In this document: piece after piece, positions 31,436 to 41,424 of the stretch | Layout: each line of letters begins with the position of its first letter | How positions within the stretch are numbered: position 1 is the stretch's first letter | Assembly: GCF_022539665.2 (NCBI RefSeq) | Contig: NC_081334.1 | Span: forward strand, 186,001-250,000 | Source: Daphnia carinata | Taxonomy: Eukaryota; Arthropoda; Branchiopoda; Diplostraca; Daphniidae | Reading direction: 5' to 3' | Length of the DNA stretch: 64,000 bases | Program-made: the position numbers and the translations under genes | Notes under the pieces: generated by a model | Database searches by the model: none | Told to the model about the DNA's origin: nothing | What the model saw: the letters and a program-made list of their open reading frames with translations, nothing else

Positions 31436-32770
31436 GGATCTGTGCCCTTGTGAGGGTGTCGTGCCTTCCAACACTTCCTGAAACTCTCAAAGTAATTTTT
31501 TTTTCATTACACTCCATAAATTGTTGTTTGCTGCAATCAATCAGCATTTTAACAATTTTAGGATATCCTGTCCAATCCTAAAATCTTGAAAGTGGGAGTT
31601 GTCCCCTGGGAAGATGCATCTAAATTGAAAAAAAGATTTTGGGATACAGTTTTGTGGAGGATTCGACGTGCACCATTTGATTTTAAGACATCCAAAGAGG
31701 GTGTCGCTGTCAACCAAATCTGGTCTTTCAGGTGACTATCCCCCACATTGTTCCATGGGTTTTAAAACCAAAAACTTTAATTGAAAAAATCAGGCTTATC
31801 GAAACAGCTATTAGACAAACCGTTGAGCAAACATTATTCAGTAAGATGTAGTGATTGGGAAGCCGAAAATCTATCCGAAGTGCAAGTAAAATACATAGCG
31901 CAAGAGACCTTAGCTTCAGTGGCCATTTGTTTGAAGCTAACAGCCGAAAGAAAACTGTCTAATCTGAGCTACAGATTTTGGGCAATAAACAACATGTATG
32001 AATTGTATACATTATGGACTGTCACGTGTGCGGTACCGGATACAAAACTTCGAATGCCATCGAACCATAAATTTATGGGGATCAGTAACTCCAAAGTGAA
32101 GAAATTTACTGCAATGAAGCCAAATAAGTATTATTTTTACAAAATTTAAATAGTGGTTTAAAGTACAGCATAAATGACGAATTTAAAACAGTTCCAGAGC
32201 CGATGCAGCTAGAAAGACCGCTACGACCGCTCTCTGCGATAATTGCATTTTACAAGCCCCTGACGGGCAACAGCTTTGCACTTGTGACTACAAGAAAGCA
32301 ATGTGGTAAAACGAAAAACATTCATAGTGCGTTAAAAATGTAAACAAAATGTTTCAATAATTATACACTGCTTGTAGGTACTTTGCAAAAGGTCGAGGTG
32401 AAGTGGTTTGCGAGAACCCAATGACAGTTCGTTTGAATTTTGAACCGTATGGACGACAATCGTCAGAATACGATCGATATTATCTTACGAACAAAGTTAA
32501 CAAGTGTGTTGCGTGTGGTCAATCGGAATTGTTTCTTAGGAAAAATATCGTTCCTCATGAATATCGAAAACATTTTCCCAACCACTTGAAGCTATTGAAT
32601 TATTTCACATCAAACGTTTTTTTTTCTGTTTATGAATTCCTTTTTCAGTAGGGCCATGAAAGTCCCGATATGTTGTTGCTTTGCATCGAGTGCTACACGG
32701 TTTGCTACAGCCATGGATATAAAATTAAATTTACTTGCCTACAAGTTCCCAGTTAGATTTTACGTAATTT
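31436..32770 (+). pseudogene. EXD2-like 3'-5' exonuclease remnant
   Basis: Blocks with splice signals encode the family in order. 31436-31491 reads ICALVRVSCLPTLPETLK. 31562-31731 reads DILSNPKILKVGVVPWEDAS. From 31794: SKHYSVRCSDWEAENLSEVQ and VKYIAQETLASVAICLKL (distal exonuclease helix). About 32192-32305: CDNCILQAPDGQQLCTCDYK. From 32378: KCVACGQSELFLRKNIVPHE. About 32655 on: HESPDMLLLCIECYTVCYSH. EXD2 is a DEDDy exonuclease with a C-terminal Cys-rich region. An extra A in a 7-A run near 31630 shifts frame, the penultimate donor is not found, and the exons holding the first catalytic Asp/Glu are absent. Confidence 0.75.
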
Positions 32771-32779
32771 TTCAAGTTC

Positions 32780-33637
32780 CTGTAGCTACCAACTACAAAT
32801 TTTGTGTTCTCAAGATTTCGTGCTGGCTTTAATAATATAAGCAGGTACTGAGTGTTTGCAAAGCGTGCTTGTTATTAAAACAGTGTTTCAACTTGTGTTG
32901 GAAGTTATTTTCATCAAATAGTAAAAAAAAAAAAAAAGTTATGAAAATGGAAACTCAAGTCGCATTCTGTTCCTTTGCCTGTGTTCATTGGGAACTTTTC
33001 GTCTTCGGTAACGTTGTCTCGTAAACGGGTCGAATGATTTTTTGCGTCACTGAAAACAACGTAGATATACATTTGCACACATCTGGCGCTTTTAATTTAC
33101 TTCAATGCGTCATGGAGAAAACATGACTTGAAATTGCATACTGCGTCATTCCATGATTTTGCTACGTTCTAGGACCTCATTTAGGTAAATGGGATTTTTT
33201 TGTTTAGTGAACTTAAAAAATACATTGCAAGAGAAAATTTGATGCTGCCCGGAACACGTAACCTTTTATTTATCCAGCCATTCCTCTTTCGACATTTGCA
33301 TTGAAAATGTTACTGTTCATTGATATATTATACATTTTTCCTATTGGTTTTTAAATTTGTTTTTTTTTTCAACATAATAGTAAATCATTTTCACGCAAAC
33401 TCCGTACCAAGAAGCTGAAAAATATAAACAGGGTAGCAACATGAACTGATTTGTAGCAGTTTATTTTGATTTGCAAAATTTTGAAATAAGATATAGGGAG
33501 TCAATACATTCCTTTATTTAGACTATGGAAATATACTTGAAAATATTTTTCTCACATTGCATTTTGTCAATTATTTTTTAAAATATGGGTCACAGTAAAT
33601 CACTTGTTAGCTGGTGCTCGCTGGTTGCCCCCATTTA
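32780..33637. other. No gene recognised
   Basis: AT-rich, with poly-A at about 32923-32937 and poly-T runs near 33360. It includes the 3' flank of the Kazal gene. Nothing assignable. Confidence 0.5.
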
Positions 33638-34399
33638 TTAGCATGCGCCGTTGCGAGCAACAGTTACAGACGACTTGATCGTTCCACATTTAGTGATTTC
33701 GTTTTGGAAACAAGCCATGTTAGAGTAAGTATTGCCATCAGTCCCGCAAACTGGGGCATAATTCTGGGCACAAGCACATATTTTTTCTGACGGCTTGTTC
33801 ACTTGCTTGCATTCTCCATCGTAGGCCTTCTTAATCGTTGAATCGAGAACAGTCCCGCATTTGGTAATTTCAACTTCCATGCAGTTCTCATTGTCGTAGG
33901 TTTTCCCGTCCGTTCCGCAAACAGGGGCGTGCAAAAATGTACACCCGCATTCAGCAGCTCCTCTTCTTCCTCTTTCCTTCGCCTGTTTGCATTCACCGTC
34001 ATAAGCTATGCCAAGGTCAACGGCAGTATTTTGTTTTGTTTGGCAATGGAGGGCACACGCATTACTGTAAGTATTCCCGTCCGTACCGCACACTGGATCA
34101 TACTGTGCCGTGCAGAAGCATCCGTCTCGCTGATCAATCGAAGCTGCATAGTTATAACATTATGAGTTTTATTAATGGAATTTTTATTTTCCTGAATAAA
34201 TCGTACCTCCGAAAACACTAGGCTGATTGCTGGTTAGAACGATGAAGGCGATCAAGACCAAAGCCGGGCTGAAAATGTTCTATGAGCAAAAATACAATAC
34301 TGCGTGTATTATAGTTAGAAATAAAAATTCGTTTGCGATGTTTTGGTACTTGAGAGTTTGCGCACAAAGAGTATGTACCAGTGGGACGACTTGACGCAT
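33638..34399 (-). CDS. Secreted three-domain Kazal-type serine protease inhibitor
   Basis: Exons are 34399-34379, 34279-34207 and 34143-33638, with GT/AG introns, summing to 600 nt in one frame (199 aa). The N-terminus (MRQVVPLNIFSPALVLIAFI then VLTSNQPSVFG) is a signal peptide, and its codons are split by intron 1. Three Kazal repeats follow, each with CGTDGxTYxN: CFCTAQYDPVCGTDG, CGCTFLHAPVCGTDG and CACAQNYAPVCGTDG, with six Cys in each and closing Cys in DGEC, DGEC and NGAC. Kazal domains block serine proteases through the loop before CGTDG. P1 residues cannot be assigned securely. No disablement is seen. A TATA box lies about 85 bases upstream of the ATG. Confidence 0.9.
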
Positions 34400-34483
34400 T
34401 TTCAAGTTTTAAAGTTGAAATAACAGGAGTGGCAAGGAAGACAGGAATTTACAATCTGAAAAGGCCATGTGGCAACAGATACC

Positions 34484-34493
34484 TTTATATATA
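34484..34493 (-). promoter_or_regulatory. TATA box of the Kazal gene
   Basis: TATATATAAA on the minus strand, about 85 bases upstream of the ATG at 34399. The spacing suits a core promoter with a short 5' UTR. Confidence 0.55.
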
Positions 34494-34699
34494 GCCGTCC
34501 CAAAATGGCGATGCCATGGCGTTCGTGCTCGTTGAATAACAAACGCCCAGCGCCCCAAGGAAAAGTTTCCAACAAACCCAAGAATGGAAAATCCACGTTT
34601 TATTATTGTAATCACCCGAAAATGAATACAGTTTCTGTTACTTATTTTCAGCATTGGCAATTCGGGGAAACAATGTGAGATGGGCCCCATTGCCCAACT

Positions 34700-37640
34700 T
34701 TTCGTTCACGAACTAGTTGTAACGTCCACTGCCAACGAGGGGTGGTGCGTAGTGAATCTCAACATTATGCATTACTCAGGCTGGTCGCGAGGCAATATGT
34801 ACTACTTAGTACATAATCGCGCCTACAGTTTTCTATATGGAGAAAGTGTGTGTTGTCGCCACTAGGGCTTTGATTGGTTGCTTTAGTGGTTAAACCGCTC
34901 AAGTAAAACCAGTTAAACAATAATGCGTGTAGCGCATGTCATTTAAATTTTTTTGAAGCGAATAATATGAATTCGGTTGATGTAAATTTTTCCAATGAGG
35001 TAATATGTATAACATAAATACTAATATATGTGTTACAATTATATATAGATATTTATATATATTACTATTATATATATACGATACTATTATATATATACAA
35101 TACTGTAATATATACTGTATTATATATATGTTGTACTTATATAATGAATATGTACAATTGGTGTGATAATTGAAATAAAAGAATATAAGAAAAACAATTT
35201 TTTAATTATTTGTCAGCTAAATTAATTACAATAATTAGTTCATTAATTACAGTAAATAGCCCTTGGTAAGGGCTATCTATTTCTGGGTAATTGTTATCAA
35301 CATTTTCAAAGGGAAAAAATCTCAAAGGCAAAATGTGTTTTTGTTGTTTTTCGATCTAAGATTCTAATGGACGCAACTGATGAAAACAAAAAAATAGATG
35401 TTACGCTTAAACTTTTTCCTTTTCTGAAAATTTAACACAAATTTCATAGAATTAGATAGCTCTTGATAAGAGCTATCGATTGATGCAAAATTTGTCAATT
35501 TTGACTGTTTATTTTCCTCATAAATAATTATTAAAGGATTTCATGATTTTAGAAAGGGGAGGGGGTGTGTGAAAAAGACGAAATTTTGCATTAATTGTTT
35601 GATGCTTAATCTTCGTCAAAACAGGAAATCATTGTAATATTTTTGTTGCTGGTGATTCCAGGAACAAGTTGTTATAAACGATTACTTTTAAGATGCTACA
35701 TTTTAACCTCAAAAATTGCGTTTGAAGAATGGTTTTTGATAAACCATTATGGCGGCCATTTTTTTACCGAACCAAGTTAAAATTTTAAAGTGTAAACAAG
35801 TGTAAAAAATTGTAATTATAAGTACATATTTACATTTCATTTGTGTCTAGAGAATTTCAATATCCGTCTTTGACAGAAAATCTTAAAAATTAATTAAGAT
35901 AAGCTAAACAAATTTATTTCATGGGTTCTCATTTAATTTACAATTTTAGGAGTCTTTTTCCAAATTTTCGCGTGGAAAACTACGTTTTATCGCGACTTGC
36001 GCATGGAAAAACTCCAAGCAGACAATATTCCAAAAAAACAATTGACTAACGCCCTGCGCTTCTATCATTTAGCCCATAAGAAAAAGTGCATCTGCAACTA
36101 TGTACAGTATATTGCAGAAAAATGTGGCGGTCTTCCCTATCCTTTGTTTGCCAAACCTGACACATTTCACTGCAACCTCCTGTACTACTTAGTACATATG
36201 TAGTGAGACCATGTTGGTATTACTACTACTTAAAAGGGAAGCCTTCAACGTAAACTTGTGCACAACAAAATGCATTTTTCAGTGATACAGCCTGGTGATT
36301 ACTTTTAAACGTGGTGCGCCGATGAACAAGAACAGAATTATGAATTATGCTGTACGAAATACTGTATATACACAATGTATATTTTTAATAGAGTGGCCAG
36401 GGAGTGGAGACAAACTAGACACTCCTTTGGCATCGGTTGGTTGCAGTTGGATCTTCGTCGTCTCTATTGAATCCCCAAATAACATTTTGTCTGATCCGAC
36501 TTCGTTTTTTCCTAAAACCTGGGATCGCATGACAATGAAAACTGGTTTTGGAGGTCGATGCGTACTCCGAGATTTCAACGTTTCAGACACTAAATTCAGC
36601 CCAAGGCTATAACTCTTATGCCAACATGATAAAAGTGAAAAACATCTACATATGCAAAACCGAATGAAGGTACATCGCCTCGTGTTATCTTCTAAGTTGG
36701 GCGCAGTGTGAAAAAAGTCGGACGAACGTTTACGCCTTCCAGACGCGCTATGATCGATTAACGTCCAAAAGCCCGCAGATTTTCCAAAGTAAACAAACCA
36801 CACAGTGTGTCTAGCGTGGAAGAAGGCGAATGGAAACTTTAAAAATGAATGCACGTTTGCTACGCATTACGGAAAGTTAGTAACATGCTGCTCATGTTTC
36901 AAAATAAGAATTGCCGTTTATTTTGTTTACGACACCATTTCTCCGCCAAGATTTTACGAGAAAATTGAGCAAATTTATTGAAGTCCATATAGGATGATTA
37001 GTTGTGGAGATGGCATCTGTATTTGTGTAGGTATCATTCAAGAAGTTCCAATGATATACCCATATTGTCTTAATTCTTCCTGGTCTATGAAAACAAACGT
37101 TTATATGAACAGTTTTTGACAACTTGCCAAAAGGCCCTTGGGCGTTGAATGCAAGCAGCTTGCGATAGTTGAGTGACGCCAAGAGTGAATACGAAATGAC
37201 GTCTTGAACAAAAGAAACAGACCTCTTTCACATTTAACCCGCTATGTATTTGCCTCGCATAGTAACAAGAATATCGGAATTTCATTAAATTAGAAACTTA
37301 ATCTTCTTTCGAGTAGACTACACGCCCCAGAGTGCTTGTCTTCGTTTTAAAGCACTTCTTTTGGTGTCTTTTTTTTATGCCAAAGGAACAGGTTCCGAAT
37401 ATCTTTTACGGTCATGTTTCTTTTTCGCCGCGTTTCGTAATTAGAGTTACGTGAAGCCAAAGCGTAGTACAGCATCGTTGCATTTCATCCAGTTTCGTTT
37501 AGCTTACTTGGAGATATAACACCCTTTTTTTAAATTTACGTTTCTTCAATTAGAAGACCAAAAGATTTAAACATTTACGTTGCCATTTACGGCAGAGAAA
37601 AAAAAATCCTGTGATCTTCAAGTTTCGACTGCTGTTTTGT
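34700..37640. other. AT-rich intergenic block with palindromes and hairpins
   Basis: Contains a (TA)n-rich tract (35035-35130), two matched hairpins (35256-35276 and 35456-35476) and two identical 18-bp palindromic motifs (34799-34816 and 36181-36198). Frames at 35997-36203 (+), 36295-36612 (+), 36345-36854 (-) and 36892-37182 (-) match no family I recognise and have no paired splice structure. Confidence 0.45.
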
Positions 37641-37651
37641 ATTCGCCGCCG

Positions 37652-37981
37652 TTAACCTTCGTAACAGATGATTGCGTTTCCGCACAAACCCTTTGTCTTG
37701 AGATCCAACATGCATTCGTTAGACTACGTTTTCCCGTCTGTTCCTCAAACTGGCTGAAAGCGTTTGTTGCAGTTACAGATAGGGTATTGATTCCGTGACA
37801 CTGGTATAACAAAATAATGAGATGTTATCAGATATTTATTTTTAAAATCATATAATGGAGAAAAATAAAAACAATAAAAATAATGTAATAGAGAACACCT
37901 ACTTCCTTGAACGTCTGACTGGTTGCCCAGAAGCGTAAACGAAATAAGGACGATGAAAAATACAGTTGTACTTAAGTGTTT
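37652..37981 (-). pseudogene. Single-domain Kazal pseudogene
   Basis: The signal-peptide exon (37981-37903) reads KHLSTTVFFIVLISFTLLGN after an ATATAG acceptor and ends with donor GAA/GTAGGT. It joins in frame to 37800-37652, which reads CNCNKRFQPV, a TGA where the second-loop Cys of the Kazal motif is expected, then GTDGKT, a TAG where Tyr is expected, then SNECMLDLKTKGLCGNAIIC. The exon phases match the intact Kazal gene at 33.6-34.4 kb, so it is a paralogue killed by two nonsense changes. The first coding exon was not found. Confidence 0.8.
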
Positions 37982-39133
37982 CTATATTTTTTTAAATCCC
38001 ACTTTCAAATTCAGCAGAATCCCAGTTTATTAAACTTCTACGTGAAAACATTTTCACACTTCAGAGTAAAAATAAACCATTTTTATTAAACGGTGGCTTA
38101 GGTTGGGCTGTCGTTATAGCTGCTGTGAAAAAAGGGAAAACGGTTCTTGTTTTGGAAACTTGACGAGTTGGATTGACCGTCGCACAAATAACTGATAACT
38201 GAGCCCAGTTACTATCCAAGTGGCTTTGACGCACTAGGTACTTTTACCCTTACCTCCCACATTCTATGTGTTAAGCAGTAGTCAATGGGAGATTTTAAAG
38301 GCCCAACGCTAGCGGGCTCCATTTTGGTTGGCGAAGGCTTATAAGGACTTTTCTTATGGCAGCAAACAACAACCAGTGACTCCAGGTTATTCACGTCGGT
38401 CATTGCAATCGCATTGATAACATTCACTGCGGCGCAATTAACACGTACAAGAAAGTGTCAAGGACAAGTGCATTTGGTTTCTCAGGAGCGTGAAAGCAAC
38501 AGGTGAATCTATATAATGGCCACACCCTATTGTTTAAGAACGACCTCAACATTTTAAGTTGAAAATATTTACAAAATAGGCTACAAATTGCCTGAAGTTT
38601 GAGGTTAAAGATATTGAATGCAACACCTGGTACGTCTCACGATGAATCGTAAAATTAGAGGCTACATCAAAGTCTCAATTGAGTTCCGCCTCATAAAGGT
38701 TCAACATACAAAATACGTTCTGCACTACTGTGGAATCTGGACAGCGAAGAAACCCATGGCCATGGGATAGCACAAATTATCTGACATGTGAAAACGGAAT
38801 AAGAACGAGAGCCAAAATAGCTTAGCTTTCCACGCCATGAAAAATGAAAATTGAACTCCTATGGCAAACTGATGCCAATTAATTCTACAGAGCAGGGCTC
38901 ATCACACAAAGCTAGTCTATATAAAGCCAAAGGAAACTGACTATAATGAAGTATCATGCTGATCAGAGCAAAACATTTTCACCTGGTTTTCCATTGAAAA
39001 TTTTTTTTTTAGTTCAAAGAAAATAAATGTCTCATTTTTTTTAAGGGCAGTTAATTGTTTGTTAGTGTACAGATATCTGCAATTTTTTCATGTTAGAAGC
39101 AATATGTAAGGTTTGAAAACAAGGGGTTGAAAT
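37982..39133. other. No gene recognised
   Basis: AT-rich sequence. The minus frame 38427-38212 has no family signature. Nothing further could be assigned. Confidence 0.45.
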
Positions 39134-39571
39134 ATGAAAAAACTGCCTCCACCCTGGCGTCTCTACCACAGCGATAACCAAAGACGCGAAGGTTTAGGAT
39201 TACCTGGTCTTGGTACGTTTCATTCGAATAAGAAAACCTATTATCGTCCTTCTGGGGTGAAACCGGAATTTTATGAACCGAGAGTTGCTTGGGATCATCG
39301 ACAGAGACAGCTTGATTTCAGCATCACTTCTAGTCAACTTGCGTGTACACGAGACTCGAGTCAGTTGTCAATCCCTCGATGTTATACAATCCGCTTTCGG
39401 CATTTTTTTATTTCTGTAGATCGAGGCATGACGTTGCATACCACCAATCGACGTCAGCTTACTCAATCGTTATTTGATACAATTTTTCCCAGTTATGATT
39501 GCATTGGTATTCGTTTATTTAATGTTTTACCGGAAAATTTCCATTTAATGTTGTTGGGTATGATTTGGTAG
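39134..39571 (+). CDS. Hypothetical protein, possibly with an unrecognised intron
   Basis: An open frame of 145 codons begins MKKLPPPWRLYHSDNQRREG and has a Pro/Gly/Tyr/Arg-rich first half (to about residue 65) that looks genuinely coding. The second half is Phe/Ile-rich. A TTTTTATTTCTGTAG acceptor-like sequence ends near 39418, with a possible GTGTAC donor near 39344. So the true gene may splice here and the continuous frame may be partly intronic. The family is not recognised. Confidence 0.4.
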   Translation: MKKLPPPWRLYHSDNQRREGLGLPGLGTFHSNKKTYYRPSGVKPEFYEPRVAWDHRQRQLDFSITSSQLACTRDSSQLSIPRCYTIRFRHFFISVDRGMTLHTTNRRQLTQSLFDTIFPSYDCIGIRLFNVLPENFHLMLLGMIW

Positions 39572-40851
39572 TCACCAGCTCGTCTGTGGTTGCTAAACAA
39601 TGACAATGAAACCCCGCTGTTAACCGAAAGTAAATGTTTGCTATTTTGCTAAAAATGTGGCCAAAATGAATAGGCTGTAATGCATTTTAGAATCAAATTT
39701 TATAGGAAATGTAGCCTAACTTGGGAGTTCTAACTGAGATTCTTTATCGTTGCTCCAATTGACTCACCCTAGAAACCAATTGCGTCAAGATGAAAATGTC
39801 GATTAGACCTACCACCATAATAATTTCGGTTGCACAGTGTCATCGCTTTTTGTAGATTTAGTGTCGGTTGACGGAGAGAACCACAGTGGTAAGGATCCTG
39901 GATTGGACTTGTGTCCAGAATAGCGGGGCATGTCAGAAACGTCGATTTGGCTAACTTGCAACTTTTTGGACCTGACAGATGTAAGGGAAGAAACTCATGC
40001 AATCGTCATTCTCGCTAATCTGAAAAAAGGCGTAGAAATGTACTGTGTGTAATGTTCAAAGTACGAAGAGCGCCATGTCAAAAAATGTTGAATCTAGGCC
40101 ACAACCTGTGTAAAAATGTTATCCCAAATTGAGAATTTTGGGCCAAGTACTATTGTGAATTTAAACCCCAAATTTAGATTATAGTACACATTGCCAGGGA
40201 GTTACCAACCCCAAGTATGACATCAAGTCTATCGGTAAAATCGACATTTTTTAAATATTGCGACTTTACCTTACAATCTACTGAAACAGGTAATAAGTTT
40301 TTCAAAATTTATTTGTCACATTTTCGTGCATTCTGCGTTTTTGTTTTCGCTAATCGTGTTAACAGGTTTCCAGCAAGTCGCAGGATCTCTGAATGAGCAA
40401 TCTGCCCCCTACATTTCCATATCCTAATGGTTACTGATTTCACACAAGCTTCGGGCAATCATGGTATCGAATTTGAACTGTTAACGTGATTGGAGGGCAC
40501 ATGGATTTTACTGGAGGAATGTTCACTGCTCCGTTGATTTAATGTATTTTTTTTTTGCTTTTGCGGGAACTATCTTGGCTAGTGCTGTAATTCAACCATT
40601 AAAATATGTCATATTTATTTGAAACTGTGCCAAATACTGTTGTTGCCACAAGTTTGGAGACCATAACCCTGATACTACCATATGTAGTATACAGTGCATC
40701 TAGAAACGACACACACTTTGAAAAAGAATGGCCAAATCTGATTGGATATTGTCAGGTATCCAGATTTGTCTCGAGCTGGTGATAATCCTACAAGTTTTAC
40801 CCGCATAGTGTTGTGAGAAGAAAATTTTCTTACAAAACAATTGTTGATTAA
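39572..40851. other. No gene recognised
   Basis: AT-rich intergenic sequence with short frames only (for example 40002-39769 on the minus strand), none with recognisable motifs. Confidence 0.45.
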
Positions 40852-41104
40852 CAGTGTATTGGATTTTAACAAATAAAATCCTCAAATCAAATCAAATCCA
40901 AATCACATCATTTGCGGATGTGGATTAAATTGGATTTTATTGGTTAGTTTAGTTAAAGTTAGCTTAGGTTAGTTTAGGTTAGGTTACTGAAGGACTTTTG
41001 CTGTTTTGAATGATTCAAAAATCCAATGCAAATCCGCAAAAAATTGGATTTGCTTCGGATTTTTTGTTTTTTGCGGATTTGATTGGCCAAAATCCAATAC
41101 CCTG
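40852..41104. mobile_element. hAT-type MITE, 253 bp
   Basis: The ends read CAGTGTATTGGATTTT and, at the right, the reverse complement of CAGGGTATTGGATTTT. The element is flanked by a perfect 8-bp duplication, TTGATTAA (40844-40851 and 41105-41112). CAGNG ends with 8-bp duplications are typical of hAT elements. The interior is a palindrome-rich array of AATCCGCAAA and TTGGATTT motifs plus TTAGTTTAGGTTAGG runs, with no coding capacity. Confidence 0.85.
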
Positions 41105-41424
41105 TTGATTAAAGGCGGAAGCCATTTTAATGACTACCCTTGCATTAAAAAAATATGAGCAAAATAATTTATACTTGGGAACATTTTAAATTCACTCACA
41201 GAACATCTCACAATCAACTTATGAGGAAACAATTGCCATATACTGCATATAAACGATTTCTTCGTAAGTCGAACCTTTATTGAAACAATTGGGTTGAATT
41301 CATACGCTTAATACAAGATGGCACTGTCAAGAGTAATTGCATGCCGTACAACGGAAAAGTTTTAAATAAATAATAGCGTATCGTATGACCGCTTTGTTGG
41401 TTGGTGGATTTATTTCTTAAACAG

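Noticed and set aside
35035-35130. TA-rich tract as a possible replication or matrix-attachment site
   Set aside because: Only base composition supports it. Treated as a microsatellite-like tract.
36295-36854. Overlapping 105- and 169-codon frames on opposite strands
   Set aside because: No motif, no splice support and neither strand stands out. Left unannotated as genes.
40915-40985. TTAGGTTAGG-like runs as interstitial telomeric repeats
   Set aside because: Irregular, and contained within the hAT MITE.
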